DNA of 64,000 nt, taken from Eonycteris spelaea (taxonomy: Eukaryota; Chordata; Mammalia; Chiroptera; Pteropodidae). Where the stretch lies: contig PUFA01000211.1 in NCBI GenBank assembly GCA_003508835.1, forward strand, positions 2,728,001 through 2,792,000. The letters run 5' to 3'. Positions 54,188 to 63,530 of the stretch are shown here, piece after piece; within the stretch, counting starts at the first letter, position 1, and every line of letters begins with the position of its first letter. A program made the position numbers and the translations under genes. A model generated the notes under the pieces. The model saw only the letters and a list, made by a program, of their open reading frames with translations, searched no databases and had not been told where the DNA came from.

Positions 54188-56473
54188 ATATTCGGCCATA
54201 AAAAAGAACAAAACCTTGCCATTTGCAACAACATGAATAGACCTTGGGGGCATTATGCTAAGTGAAATAAATCACACAGGAAAAGATAAATACTGTATGA
54301 TCTTACTAATATGTGCAATATAAAAAAAAGAAAAAAAAAACAAGGAATAACTGGTGGTTGACAGAGGAGAGGGTGAGGAATGGGCAACACAGTTGAACAG
54401 GGTCAAAAGGTACAAATTTCCAGGTACAAAATAAATGAGTCACGGAGATGTATGTACGGCATGGTGACTATAGTAAATAATTCTGTATTTCATATCTGAA
54501 AGTACTTAGAAGAGTGTATGTTGAAAGTCCTCATCATGAGGAAAAGAAATTGTAAGATTATGAGGTCGTAAATGTTAACTGGACTTATTGTGATCATTAT
54601 TTTGCAATACATACAAATATTGAATCCTTACATTATAAACTCAAAACTAATGTTATGTCAATTATACCTTAGTAAAAAAAAATGCACATATACAAAAAGG
54701 AAGTTTTGAAAAACACAGTGCTTATGTCTCATGACTCACCAGTGATATCTTTCCTTGTGGCTCTTGGCTCAAAGTCCATGGCATATAGATCAGAAACAGT
54801 GACAGTGCAGCCCTGTGTGCTCAGTTCATCCACAGCCACTTTCTTCAAGGATCCATTGAAAGACCTGGGTTCTTGGTGTGCATAGACAATGAGCACTTTC
54901 TTACCTAAATCCAGAGGAAAAAATGATTTCTCTTAAAGAGCAATTCCTCTTTGTCAAAATTCAATGAGAGCTAAGATGGAAATAAAATACACTGGAGCAT
55001 CGTAACAGTTGAAGCAGTTGAGTGACAGTTTTAAATCCAGTTATATAATAGCTCATTGCCTGAGTTTACTAATACACAAACATACAATGGCTCAAATCAT
55101 CATTCCTCAAAGATAACACATCTAAGTTCTTTAAAAGCCCAATTCATTTTGGTTATTGTCCATAAGAAGTTGCAGCCCTGTTTCCGAATATCGAAATAAA
55201 AAAGTACCGGAACTAATCTTTTGTGCTAACCTACATTGGCAGGCGTCCACTACTGACATACAGCTCTGCTTCTTTTCCTCCAATTCTATCAAAATTTCTA
55301 ACTTAAGATATGAAAAGTTGGACCCCTAGTCTCACAGAAGCGTCAGGGCCACAAGGAACCCTGCTTTTGGTGGTGAGGATGGATGACAAGAGGTCTAAAA
55401 AAAAGTCAGGTCTTAGGAGTCCTGGCTGTGTCATTATTACGAATAGCTTCAGAAGCAGTAGTTCCCTTGTTCAGAAGATTCTGTGAGATTATGTACTGAT
55501 TTCTTCTGGGATATAGCTGTGGTGATTTGCTTAAATTTTCCCGGGTAATGTCTAAGACTAAAATGTTTAAACTCTTGATTTTAAAATTTCAATTTAGGCT
55601 CTTAAGGGAAAATACATAGTTTGAAGTAAACAATTTTGTGGCATTCACCTGAGTATAAAGGTTGAATTCTGTGAGTTAGATTAATGATCAACATTTTTTA
55701 TTTTACTTTCTCAGACTTTTTGTTATAAATGAACTCTACTTGGGGCTTAATAGAAAAATGGATACAAATCAAATACCTATACCAATGGTTCTTAACTAGG
55801 GACAATGTTGCCTCCCAGGAAGTATTTCACAGTATCTAAAGACATTTTTGGTTTTCACAACTGGGAAGGAGACCCCTACTGACATCTGGTAGATAGAGCC
55901 CCAAGGACCCTGTTAAACATCCTACAATGCACAGGATAGTTCTATGACAGAGAATTATCTGACCCAAAATATCAATAGTGCTAAGGTAGAGAAACCCTAA
56001 TGTACAATAATGAGTAAAATAAGGTAGATTTTTATGTTCTGAAATGAAAGGATTTCATGTACATTGTTGAGAGAAAAAAAATGTTGCCAAATGGGGTGTG
56101 TGCTATGAGCAGAGGCAAATAAAGATGGAGTCATGCTAAACTTTTAACCATGGATACTCCTGGGGCTCAATCACTCAACAATTATATATTGAGTATTGAC
56201 TGTGTCCTGGGGATCATTCCAGAGACCAGATAAGCATGGCCCTTCTTTTTGAGGAACTGGTATTTTTGGTAGTGTTGAAACTGACAATAAACAAGTAAGA
56301 AACTATGAAATAAGGTAATTCCACAAATAAGGTAGCAATCCACATTATAAATAAAGTAAATTTTCTATACTTCACTGTTGTATGGATTTTTTATAACAAC
56401 ATATACAATTTCTAATTAAAAGTTTAATTTTAAAAAAAGTTTAACTCCCCCATAGTTAATAGTCACCTGCCAT
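36847..56473 (-). CDS. NQO2: NQO2, ribosyldihydronicotinamide dehydrogenase (quinone reductase 2), six coding exons
   Basis: This cytosolic FAD flavoprotein reduces quinones by two electrons using dihydronicotinamide riboside rather than NAD(P)H. Coding segments in transcript order are 56467-56473, 54740-54904, 41663-41793, 39540-39653, 38474-38575 and 36847-37023. All introns are GT-AG. The segments sum to 696 nt, or 231 codons plus stop, matching the human protein length as I know it. The flavodoxin-like start [12 protein letters not shown], the FPLYWFSVP stretch (residue 102 on) and SVTTGG (146-151) line the FAD and substrate pocket. The metal-site residues His174, His178 and Cys223 (173/177/222 in mature numbering) are all present. 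No stop or frameshift is seen. The gene is likely driven by the CpG island near 60.5 kb. Recognition rests on remembered NQO2 sequence; the exon structure is read directly. Confidence 0.96.
37300..37680 (+). mobile_element. old L1 3' end in NQO2 intron 6
   Basis: ATTATGGTACATTCATAAAATGG and the ATGTAAAAAAATAAACA area match the 3' end of an old L1, antisense to NQO2. The subfamily is not determined. Confidence 0.55.
37681..38473. other. NQO2 intron 6, unassigned part
   Basis: A G+C-richer segment is open on both strands (189 codons plus, 144 codons minus) but shows no domain, splice or codon signal. Confidence 0.4.
38474..38575 (-). CDS. NQO2: NQO2 exon 6
   Basis: The 102-nt exon encodes residues 140-173, with the flavin-contacting [15 protein letters not shown] segment and ending WPLQ. 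The acceptor ends TTCTGCAG and the donor is GTACCC. Both boundaries are phase 0. Confidence 0.96.
39300..39420 (+). mobile_element. L2 3' end fragment
   Basis: GCTTTCTTTGCACATAGCTG followed by ATGCTCAATCAGTATTTATT fits the L2 3' end. Confidence 0.6.
39540..39653 (-). CDS. NQO2: NQO2 exon 5
   Basis: The 114-nt exon encodes residues 102-139 with phase-0 boundaries. It includes [19 protein letters not shown], the family signature next to the isoalloxazine ring. The acceptor ends GTCTCCAG and the donor is GTATGT. Confidence 0.96.
40265..40505 (+). mobile_element. MIR SINE ending in (AGT) repeats
   Basis: It runs from AAATCCAAGCTCC through CTGCAAATAGGGCTATTAC to GTGCCCAGAACAGAGTAAC, then six AGT units at 40,488-40,505. 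It is in NQO2 intron 4, antisense to the gene. Confidence 0.8.
41663..41793 (-). CDS. NQO2: NQO2 exon 4
   Basis: The 131-nt exon encodes residues 58-101, from [16 protein letters not shown] through [15 protein letters not shown]. The acceptor ends CTCTCCAG and the donor is GTTTGT. Intron 3 above it is about 12.9 kb and carries the provirus and several L1 pieces. Confidence 0.95.
42683..42870 (-). mobile_element. MIR SINE
   Basis: ATTTATTGAGCACTTCCTAC, AAGGGGAAACTGAGACTTAA and the following block are reversed MIR. Confidence 0.82.
43700..44690 (+). repeat. LTR-like sequence (older ERV family)
   Basis: A TATAAAA box lies near 44,147. The 3' end, from TTGTCTCATGTC through GCCAGAAGAACTTAGAAGG, is closely related to the end at 52,890-52,985. 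The family and 5' limit are uncertain. Confidence 0.4.
44690..44920 (+). mobile_element. old L1 3' fragment in NQO2 intron 3
   Basis: AAATTGGAAACAACATAAAT and the GGTAAGTTGTAATATACACC area match an L1 ORF2/3' UTR junction. Short and diverged. Confidence 0.45.
45882..46205 (+). repeat. provirus 5' LTR
   Basis: It runs from TGTGCTGGCTG to GGCTACAACA. It has GCATAAAAACCC as a TATA-like box and AATAAA near 46,131. It carries one copy of the U3 unit GGCTATCGCCCATGGGAACA. Confidence 0.93.
46677..48160 (+). pseudogene. proviral gag remnant
   Basis: The ATG at 46,677 gives MGGGPSS, a myristoylation-type gammaretroviral Gag start. A matrix-like segment with [17 protein letters not shown] runs open to 46,940. 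A proline-rich region follows at 47,000-47,280. Capsid-like sequence is broken by many stops, but [20 protein letters not shown] is readable at about 47,830-47,890. One CX2CX4HX4C zinc knuckle ([14 protein letters not shown]) lies at about 48,050-48,092. It cannot encode a full Gag. Confidence 0.85.
48165..48600 (+). pseudogene. proviral protease remnant
   Basis: The aspartic protease core reads FLVDTKATH at about 48,235-48,260, where the family has Asp-Thr-Gly. [11 protein letters not shown] lies at about 48,420. A stop interrupts at about 48,373. The changed catalytic triplet and the stop make it inactive. Confidence 0.82.
48610..50500 (+). pseudogene. proviral reverse transcriptase and RNase H remnant
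   Basis: An open stretch at 48,625-49,194 holds RT fingers and palm, with [25 protein letters not shown] and [16 protein letters not shown]. The YVDD catalytic motif at about 49,196-49,210 is broken by a stop and a one-base deletion. More frameshifts follow at 49,320-49,990. RNase H is readable at 50,080-50,400, with LFTDGSSF and [13 protein letters not shown]. The later catalytic Asp of the usual DSRYAF motif is replaced (EGRYAF). Confidence 0.88.
50502..50745 (+). pseudogene. proviral integrase N-terminal remnant
   Basis: The reading frame ends in [13 protein letters not shown], which resembles the His-His part of the integrase HHCC zinc domain. Sequence then jumps into env TM at about 50,740. 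The integrase core with its DDE residues is absent. Confidence 0.65.
50745..51110 (+). pseudogene. proviral env transmembrane (TM) remnant
   Basis: The start resembles the gammaretroviral TM heptad region with LQNRR. The cysteine-rich CCFY part follows after a stop and frame change. An open segment at 50,910-51,104 contains a hydrophobic span of about 25 residues, consistent with the membrane anchor, and a short tail. Surface subunit, cleavage site and fusion peptide are missing, so no envelope protein can be made. Confidence 0.75.
51183..51525 (+). repeat. provirus 3' LTR
   Basis: It has the same ends as the 5' LTR but is about 20 bp longer, because the U3 unit around CCCATGGGAACA is present twice in tandem. 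Confidence 0.93.
52160..52985 (+). repeat. LTR-like sequence related to 44.6 kb
   Basis: Its end has TCTGTCTCATATTTATTTG and GCCAGAAGAACCTAGGA, matching the end of the 43.7-44.7 kb sequence. Together they flank the younger provirus in the same orientation. The family is not identified. Confidence 0.4.
52985..53645 (+). mobile_element. old L1 3' end in NQO2 intron 3
   Basis: The order is CACACCAGCAATTCCACTTC, CAGCACTGTTTATAATAGC, CCATACAATGGAATAG, then a terminal region with GTTACCTCGGAGGTAAG. These are typical of an L1M-type 3' end. Confidence 0.7.
53650..54685 (+). mobile_element. L1 3' end in NQO2 intron 3
   Basis: It runs from AAAAATGAGCAGAGGACCTG through ATCCAGCAATTCCACTTCTG and TGCTAAGTGAAATAAATCA to ATACCTTAGTAAAAAAAAA. 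A (GT)21 microsatellite interrupts it. Confidence 0.8.
54143..54184 (+). repeat. (GT)21 microsatellite
   Basis: A perfect dinucleotide run inside the L1 3' end, in NQO2 intron 3. Confidence 0.97.
54740..54904 (-). CDS. NQO2: NQO2 exon 3
   Basis: The 165-nt exon encodes residues 3-58, the N-terminal flavin-binding strand, helix and strand, including [12 protein letters not shown] and [12 protein letters not shown]. Its acceptor ends GATTTAG and its donor is GTGAGT. A decayed paralogous copy of this exon lies at about 22,480-22,628. Confidence 0.95.
55788..55990 (+). mobile_element. MER5A-type hAT-Charlie DNA transposon
   Basis: It starts CCAATGGTTCTTAACTAGGG and ends GGTAGAGAAACCCTAATG. Inside are GACATTTTTGGTTTTCACAA and CATCCTACAATGCACAGGA. 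This is the non-autonomous MER5A layout with short inverted ends. Confidence 0.85.
56160..56330 (-). mobile_element. L2 3' end fragment
   Basis: TCACTCAACAATTATATATT, GTGTCCTGGGGATCATTCC and GACAATAAACAAGTAAGAAA are the reversed L2 3' region. Confidence 0.7.
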
Positions 56474-56605
56474 GTTTTAGGCAGATGAATTTTTTTTCCT
56501 GAATTCTGTCAAGAGGAAGGTCTGCTGTTAATCCTGCACACAGAAGGTCTCGCTGTGGTGACCGAGGCTTCAGATGTGGTCACTCTCTTCACTGACCTCA
56601 ACAAT
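56467..56605 (-). CDS. NQO2: NQO2 exon 2 (5' UTR plus start codon)
   Basis: The exon carries about 132 nt of 5' UTR and then ATGGCAG, which gives Met-Ala and the first base of Gly3. The donor is GT at 56465-56466. The acceptor follows a pyrimidine-rich stretch ending in TATAG just above 56605. The start is fixed because the split Gly codon joins exon 3 in frame and the mature start MAGKKVL is typical of NQO2. Only positions 56467-56473 are coding. The upper boundary rests on the acceptor consensus alone. Confidence 0.85.
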
Positions 56606-57879
56606 CTATAAGAGAAAAACAAACACTTGAGGGTGCTGGGGAGACAAGGTGGTGAGGGTGATGTACTGACTCAAGGCCTCACCACCGCTTCGTGAAGGAC
56701 ATGCAAATGTCTCAGAAAGAAAGGCTTTTCAAGAGAGACAAGGAGCCCTCTGCAAGACTTAGGTCTCACAGGACAAATTACAGGGTGCCAAAACCAATAC
56801 TTTTTTTTTTTCGAGAGGACTCAGAACCTTCTGTGAGGGCAGCCACAGGGAAAAGGTTTTTGAAAAAGAGACATCTGATAGGAAGCAGGAGTCGTGTCTC
56901 TCTGTCCTACCTGCCCCTCTCGTGTTTTCCCTCCACATAATCAATGTAGCTGAATAGACAGAGAGCAAGGTATTAGAAAGAAACTCATAGCTATCATGTC
57001 TACGATAGTCTACAAAGTACCAGAATGGCTGAGATGAGCAAGAGGACAGTACATACAATGGCTGGCACATAATAAGGCTCTGCGAAAACATTAGTTCTCC
57101 CTCAATGGCCTCACAGGCATGAGAGAGGCTGAACCCTCACTAACTGGCTTTATTCTGGGGGACGACAAGCACCTCCAACAAACCTGCTCCCTCTGCCAGA
57201 CAAAACAGCTCAGAGCCTGTGACTCAGATGATGACCAAATGACAATTTTAATATAAGTGCTTCTTTACAGGATAACTACAACAAAGTAAAGAGACAGAAA
57301 ATGGGATTATCCCCAGCCACAACTGAAATCTGGAGCAGAGCCCAAATTAGGACCTTCCAGGGTACTCCATACCTTTCGTGTCCAGAGCTAAAGGGCTGAG
57401 ATATGAAGAATACTGCCAAGAAGTGAAGGTGGAGGGGAATGGAATCTACCATAGCCTGGGTGTCCTGGGGACAGAAAGGAAAGAGGCTTAAATAACTGTG
57501 GCTGGAGCCAAGCTGGGGGAAGGCAGGGCACTTGAGGTGGAGAGGGAGTAAACAGCTCTGATCAGTCAGAGGATGGGAACTTCAAATGCTCTCATATCTC
57601 AAAGGTGATTTCAAATCCTTTCCATTCCCTTAAATTGACTATTGATTAAACAGGAACCCGCTTCTTTGGCTACCCAATATCCCCTCTCTTGTTCTTTAAC
57701 AGTCCCTGAATTTATTCAGATGTCAATGTTCCCAACTAAACACTACAGTGCAGTTAGAGGTCCAATGACATATAAGCAGACGCCATCAGGTGGGACACCT
57801 AGGAAATATCCTTAAAGGGTCTGATTCATAGGGGCTGGAGGGGAGGGTTGGGGGAGGCGAAGAGAAGGAGGTACCATTT
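56606..57879. other. NQO2 intron 1, unassigned part
   Basis: 56,970-57,110 resembles a decayed MIR. Nothing else is recognized. Confidence 0.35.
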
Positions 57880-58487
57880 TGACCCTTGACATAGGTTGGT
57901 GGAATGACAGCCAGGGTTCAGTGAATCATCTTGTTATTCTGGGGGTAAGGCTATGGTAGAGCAAAAATATGAGAGAAATCTGGATTCCTGATGCTTTCTT
58001 GGAGCTGTGAGAAGGTTTTGGATTACCAGAGGCCTCACAGCATCCCTGGCCTAATTTTTCCTTGCCATATAGCTTAACAATAGATTGTCTATGGCGGCTT
58101 GACCCAGAGCTTGGAAAGTCCCCTGCCATAGAAAGCTGCCCTGAAACTTACGATTAGTGCCCTTTGCTTACTGATCACAACCCTTCTGGTCTAGCATTCT
58201 TTCTAGACTACTCACATCTTTGTTCCTGGGTTGCTAACGCCACCAGACAACCACATTGCCAGAGGAACAGCTCTGTGAAGCACAATAGACACCCTGGAAC
58301 CATCACGTAGCCCATGGAATAATGTCCAGATCTTCCTTTAAATACCCTAAACCAAACTGAGTAGGTAAGGCAGTTTTTGAAGGTGTTAACCAGCTGCCAG
58401 CTGCCTTCTCAGATCACTGGTGCTCTGACAATAAACGCTTATTCTAAACATCCCAACTCCTGTGTCAGTCTATTGGCTGAGCGACAC
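57880..58487 (+). repeat. LTR-like sequence (ERV)
   Basis: The 3' part has a polyadenylation signal AATAAACG near 58,431, followed by TCCTGTGTCAGTC and an end at GAGCGACA, resembling R-U5 of an LTR. A TG start near 57,930 is possible. No internal proviral sequence follows. Confidence 0.4.
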
Positions 58488-58589
58488 AGGGAGCATGAGT
58501 CCCAGTCTCAGTTGCCCTCAAGTTTCAAGATCAAACTCTAAACTGCGTTTAAGCTGTTGGAGTTGACTCTCTAATATTAGCAGTGAGTG

Positions 58590-58760
58590 GCACACAATTC
58601 CTAACCAATCCAGGCATTCAGTCAGCTGGGTCCCCAACTTGTAGAAGACTCAGCCTCTGGCCAGGTGTTGCACTAAGTGCTGCAGCTACAGTGGTGAACA
58701 GGACAGGTGAGAACGGAACTTTATACTGGAGGGGGAAAGGCAGACAAAACAAGCAGGCAA
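58590..58760 (-). mobile_element. L2 3' end fragment
   Basis: CCAGGTGTTGCACTAAGTGC, TACAGTGGTGAACAGGACAG and ACTTTATACTGGAGGGGG match reversed L2. Confidence 0.7.
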
Positions 58761-60099
58761 AGAAAGCAACCACAGAATTCTAGATAAAGTACTACTAATA
58801 ATGTTAATAGTGATAAGAAAATAAAGTACTTTCGCAGACAAAACAGCAGGGATATGTTTGCCATTTTAGTATAGAATGGTCCATAGGGTATTTCTGAGCA
58901 GGGATAGATGATGACATGGACCCAGGCATGCAAAGATCTGGGAGAACAGCATGGATGAGGCAAGAGGTAGAAACTGGTCTGAAGTTTTCAAGAAAATCTG
59001 TTTGACTGGCCTGTAAGTAAAAAGAGCTGAGCAGTGGGTGATGCAGACAAAAGTGGGCGAAGTCTGTAGGACTGGGACAAAGATTTTAATCTAAGCCTAA
59101 CAGGACAGCCATTGGAGCATCTTAAGTTCTATGTGTTTTGTCTCTACTGTTTTGCTTGTCCCAGTTTGCATATTTACACTGCATGCCTGGACAGTGAGGG
59201 ATTGGAGTTTGTGACTCTGCACCATGTACAATTCTCCTGGTTGTACAGAATCAGAAACTGAGGTTTAAGAAGTAAGCTACTTGTCCAAAATAAGAGATTC
59301 AAACCAGGCTTTTTTCATTTGTTGTCCAGTGCTCATTTCCCCACCATTCACCTTCCTTAGCACCCCACTCCACAGTAGTAATCTTTTCTCCCTTGTTAGA
59401 AATTATGCACTTATACAGGTTAATAGGAAAAAGAACCATGTGGGCTCTGAAACTTTTGATGTACACTATTTTACCTTAATCAGCTATTTTATGTTTTCAC
59501 TTTGCCTCTTTTCCAAAGAAACGGGCAGACAGGCTCTGTGCCTGTCATTTTAGCTTGATAACATTTCACTCTGTAGCCACACCACTGTCTGCAAACCCAT
59601 TTGTGACCGTTTCTCCATTCCTGGCACTTAAATTATTTCCTTTTTTTTTTTTCCAGAAGTCAAGAGCATTGCTAGAAGCATTTATTATTTAATACACATT
59701 CCTTTTTCATGTAGATTTTGGCTGATATTATCAGAGAGAGTAAAGGTTAAAGAAACCAATTTTTGAAGGTTCTGTTAATAGACTGCCACAACATGCCTGA
59801 CAAAGGCTCAGAGTGTGGTGAGCAACCTTTACACCCCTTTACAAACTAATCTTGGGCTGCCGTGTTTCCTTATTTGTAAATTTCCTAGTTTTCTCATGAG
59901 TAAATTTCCTGATTTGTTTCATTTGTAATACGGTTGAGGGTAGATTAAATGGGACAATTCTGTTAAACACTTATACCTGGGCCTAGCATGAGGTAGGTTT
60001 TAGGAAGCGGTAAATACAATCTTAATTTCAAAATGGTCAAATGGCCCACGGTAGAAGAACCACGGGGATCACGCGCTTCCATTCTGGCTGGCAAGAGAG
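58761..60099. other. NQO2 intron 1, unassigned part
   Basis: No gene or named repeat is seen. An interrupted T tract lies near 59,640. Confidence 0.35.
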
Positions 60100-60414
60100 A
60101 AAAGCACTGCGGGAACTGTGCCTCCCAAACCCTGGGCACCTGGCAAATGGAGACACTCACCCTCTGCCAGGGACATCCCAGGAAAGGCGCGGCAGGACAC
60201 GGAGCGGCGCCTCGGGAAAGGAAACTCTGGACGTCTGCGCCAGGTTCCGGCTGCAGGGGACCGCGCACTCGTAGCACCACGCAGGCGCCGCGCTACAGCT
60301 GCCAGCGCCGCATGGGCCACAGGGATGCCAGGGACGTGAGTTGCCCAGGGCCCTGGCCCCTGGCCCCTGGGCCGCTTGGCCTCAAGGCACGCAGCTCCTC
60401 CCCCGGTTGCCCCT

Positions 60415-60424
60415 GTGACTCCGC
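60415..60424 (+). promoter_or_regulatory. candidate antioxidant response element
   Basis: GTGACTCCGC fits the RTGACNNNGC core bound by NRF2-small MAF dimers. NQO2 is a known NRF2/ARE-responsive gene in human cells. The site overlaps a GC box in the CpG island. Function and distance to the start site are inferred. Confidence 0.5.
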
Positions 60425-60559
60425 CCCCGACACCCCCAAGGCGACACTCCGCTCCGCCCCCAGACGCGCCCTCTGGGCCCGCCCCCGCCCTCTGCTCTCC
60501 GGCCCAGCCCCACTCCCTGGGCCCCAACCCGGCCCCGCCTTGGTCCTTCCTACCCCACC

Positions 60560-60565
60560 CACGTG
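60560..60565. promoter_or_regulatory. E-box CACGTG in CpG island
   Basis: A palindromic CACGTG sits in the CpG-island core and is a potential USF/MYC/MAX site. Six-base matches are common in such DNA. Confidence 0.3.
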
Positions 60566-61507
60566 TGGCGAGCTGGGTTCAAGGAGCGCTTCCGCCTGCC
60601 GAGTGCAGCGAGGCGGAGACCGGGGGATGCGGGATCCGGAGATCGAGGCTCGGCGGGTGGGCGGGTCGTGGAGGGGCGGGACCTATCGAGCGTGGCCCCG
60701 GGCGCAGACGCGAGGAAGGGACGCCTCGGGAGTGGACGGCTAGCGGGCGACCTCGGAACCGTCCGCCTCGCGGCGGTGCCCGTCGAAGCACCCGCCCCGC
60801 CCCACACCGCAGCTCCCGCACCTTCCCTCCTTTTCCTCGCCCCTCTCCCCAGGAGGGAGCGATGCCGCGGTGGGCCTTGGGTTCCGCCGCTACGCCGCAC
60901 TGGCTAGCCCGTTGGTGGCCGGGCCCGGCTTTCAGGGACTCCTAGCCTCGTTGTCTTTCAGTCCAGTTCACCTCCAATCCCCGACGCAAGCCCTGGTCTG
61001 TCTCCTCTCCTTTCTTCGGGGAACCCCATGCCCTGCGCTCCGTGACTCATCCCCGTGCGCTGCCGTCTTACTCCCCCTGTCACTTGCTTTGATGTTCTGG
61101 AACCTCTGCTCCATCTCCCCTTCGCCTTACCCCCGCCTCGGTTCCCAGCAGTCTTCCCAGCCGAGGTCGCATGTTCTGATCCCTCCAGCTCTGGCTGGGA
61201 AGCCTTGGGTGGAGTGGGGACCCTTCCAAGCCACAAAGTAACACCAGCCTTCACCCTCCTTCCGCACCTATTTTTCCATAGCCTGGTAATGGTAGGCTCT
61301 TGTGTGCAGGAGTTTAGCATCTGACTTAGATTCTTCCCCATCCGTCACTCAGCTATCATCCCTCTGCGCCTCTGCAGCCTTTAGTGGTCTCAGATATCCT
61401 ACACTTATTAATTCTAAGGATCCTCACTGCCCGTCAACTATGGACACCCACTCTTGCCCCACATGGGCTAATCACCCCAAACTGCTCAGCTACTCAGCTC
61501 CTTTTTT

Positions 61508-62865
61508 AAAAGATTAAATTTGTTTGGGTGACATTGGTTAGCAACATTACATAATTTTTTACATTTCGAGTGTACAATTCTATAAAAACGTAATCTGTAT
61601 ATTGCATTGTGTTTTCACCAACAAAAGTCTAGTCTCCTATCAGTATATATTTGACTCCCTTTACCCTCTTGAGCCTCCCCCTTTGGTAAACAACATACTG
61701 TTGTCTCTGTCTATGAGTTTGTTTGTTCACTTGTTGCTTTCTGTTTTATTTCCCACATGCGATTAAAATCATGTGGTTCTTGTCCTTTTCCTTCTGACTT
61801 ATTTTGCTTAGCATAATATTCTCAAGATTCATCCATGTTGACGTAAATGGCAGTAATTCATCCTTTCTTATATGGCTGAGTAATATTCTTTAGCCCACCA
61901 TTGAGGGACACTTAGGTTGTTTTCAGGTCTTGGCTATTGTAACTAATGCTTCAATGAACATCTTTATGAATAAATGTTTTTAAAATTTTCAGGTAAATAC
62001 CAGAAGAGGGATTGCTGGGTCACATGGGAGCTCTATTCTTAATTTTTTGAGGAACTTTCATAATGACTGTACCAGTTACATTCCCACCAGCAGTTCTTTT
62101 TTTCTGTATGAAGGGTTCTTTTTTCTCTATTTCCTCTGCAACACTTGTTATTTCTTGTCTTATTGATAATAGCCATTAACAAGTGTAAGGTGGTATCTCC
62201 TTGTGGTTTTGATTTGCATTTCCCTAATAGCTAGTGAAGTTGACCACCTTTTCATATGTCTGTTGGCCGTTTGTATGTCTTCTTGGCAAAAGTGTCTGTT
62301 CAGGTCGTCTGCTCATTTTAAATTGGGCTGTTAGTTTTTTGTTATTGTAGCGTGAGTTCTTTATACATTTTGGAGGTATTGCTTGCAGATATCTTCCTCC
62401 ATTCAGTTTGTTGCCTTTTTTCTTTTGTTGATTTTTTTTTCTATGCATTCATTTATTTTTGCTTTTACTTCTCTTGTTTTTGAGGTCAAGTTCACAAAAA
62501 CCTTTCTGAGACCAAGGTCCATAAGTTAAATATCTATGTTTTCTTGTGTGTATTTTATTGTTTCAGGTCTAATATTTAAGTTTTTAAATCATTTTGAGTT
62601 AATTTTTGCACATGGTGTCAGATATCAAGCTAGTTTCATTCTTTTGCATGTAGCTTTCCCATTTTCCCAACACCATTCATTGTAGAGGCTTTCCTTTCTC
62701 CATTGTATGTTTTTAGCTCCTTTGTCTAAAATTAGTTGCCCATATATATTTCCACAGACTCTCAATTTTGTTCCATTGGTCTGTGAGTCTTTTTTTCTTT
62801 TTAGCCGTACCATACCGTTTTGATTATTGTATCAGCTCCTTCTTTAAAACTCTTTTTTTGTTGTT
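61508..62865 (-). mobile_element. L1 3' end, minus strand
   Basis: The plus strand opens with the reversed 3' tail (TTTGGGTGACATTGGTTAGC) and continues into reversed ORF2 C-terminal sequence (TTTTCCCAACACCATTCATT, ATTTTGTTCCATTGGTCTG). The tail wording looks bat-like to me, a weak taxonomic hint. Confidence 0.8.
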
Positions 62866-62884
62866 GTTAATGACTCTCCTGATT

Positions 62885-63530
62885 CTTCTAAATCTTTTCT
62901 GGCCACTCTGGCTTCTCTTTGTCTTTTTCTCCATTCACCCTATGTATTGGCATTCCTGGGGGTCCCATGCTCTCCCTGGCAAACCTCCCACACTCCTGAC
63001 TTCAGCTACATGTATTTGCTGATGACTCCCACAATAACATTGGTACCCAGCTCTGAGCCTTCCATGGATCTGCACCCTTACCATATCAAAAATGAAATTC
63101 ATTTTTTCCTCCAAATTCAAATTTGCCTTCCTGTTTCCCCATTCTTGTTTATTGTCAGCCAGCCGTTCACCCAATGGCCCAAGTCAGTAATCTGAGAGTT
63201 ATGCTAGATTCCTCCTGCCTTACCTACCCATCCAACAATCTTCTGGTCCTGTCCTGCATTCTTCTTAAGCAGCTCTTCCTTCCATGCCCTCTAGCCCCAC
63301 TGCCACTGCCCTGGTTCATCATGTGGTGTCTTTCATTAGAAGTACTACAGCATTGGTACTCCTGTTTTGTTCTCCTCCCATTTGTCTGCAATCCTGCAGA
63401 GCAATCTTCCAATACATAACTCTGTTGATGTGCCCACATAGCTAAGAATTCTTCAGAGACTCTGTAGCCTATAAGATAAAGTGAAAGTTTATTGGCATCA
63501 TATATAAAGCCCTTCTCAGATGTCCAGTTG
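62885..63530 (+). mobile_element. probable L2 (CR1-clade) ORF2 fragment
   Basis: AATCTGAGAGTTATGCTAGA, CTCCTGCCTTACCT, GCAGAGCAATCTTCC and AAGATAAAGTGAAAGTTTA follow the order of ancient mammalian L2 ORF2/3' UTR copies. Confidence 0.5.

Larger units (their letters stand above)
60100..60960. promoter_or_regulatory. CpG island, presumed NQO2 promoter and exon 1
   Basis: This is the only long G+C-rich, CpG-dense stretch in the window, with several GC boxes such as CCGCCCCC near 60,421 and GGGGCGGG near 60,674. It lies about 4 kb upstream of NQO2 exon 2 on the minus strand, where the noncoding first exon is expected. The exact transcription start and exon 1 donor could not be fixed. The island could also drive a divergent plus-strand transcript. 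Many overlapping open frames on both strands here follow from the base composition and show no protein family. Confidence 0.85.

Noticed and set aside
60033..60945. Long open frames of 236, 189 and 152 codons on both strands
   Set aside because: They overlap in several frames inside the CpG island, are rich in Pro/Arg/Gly/Ala and show no domain. High G+C makes stops rare.
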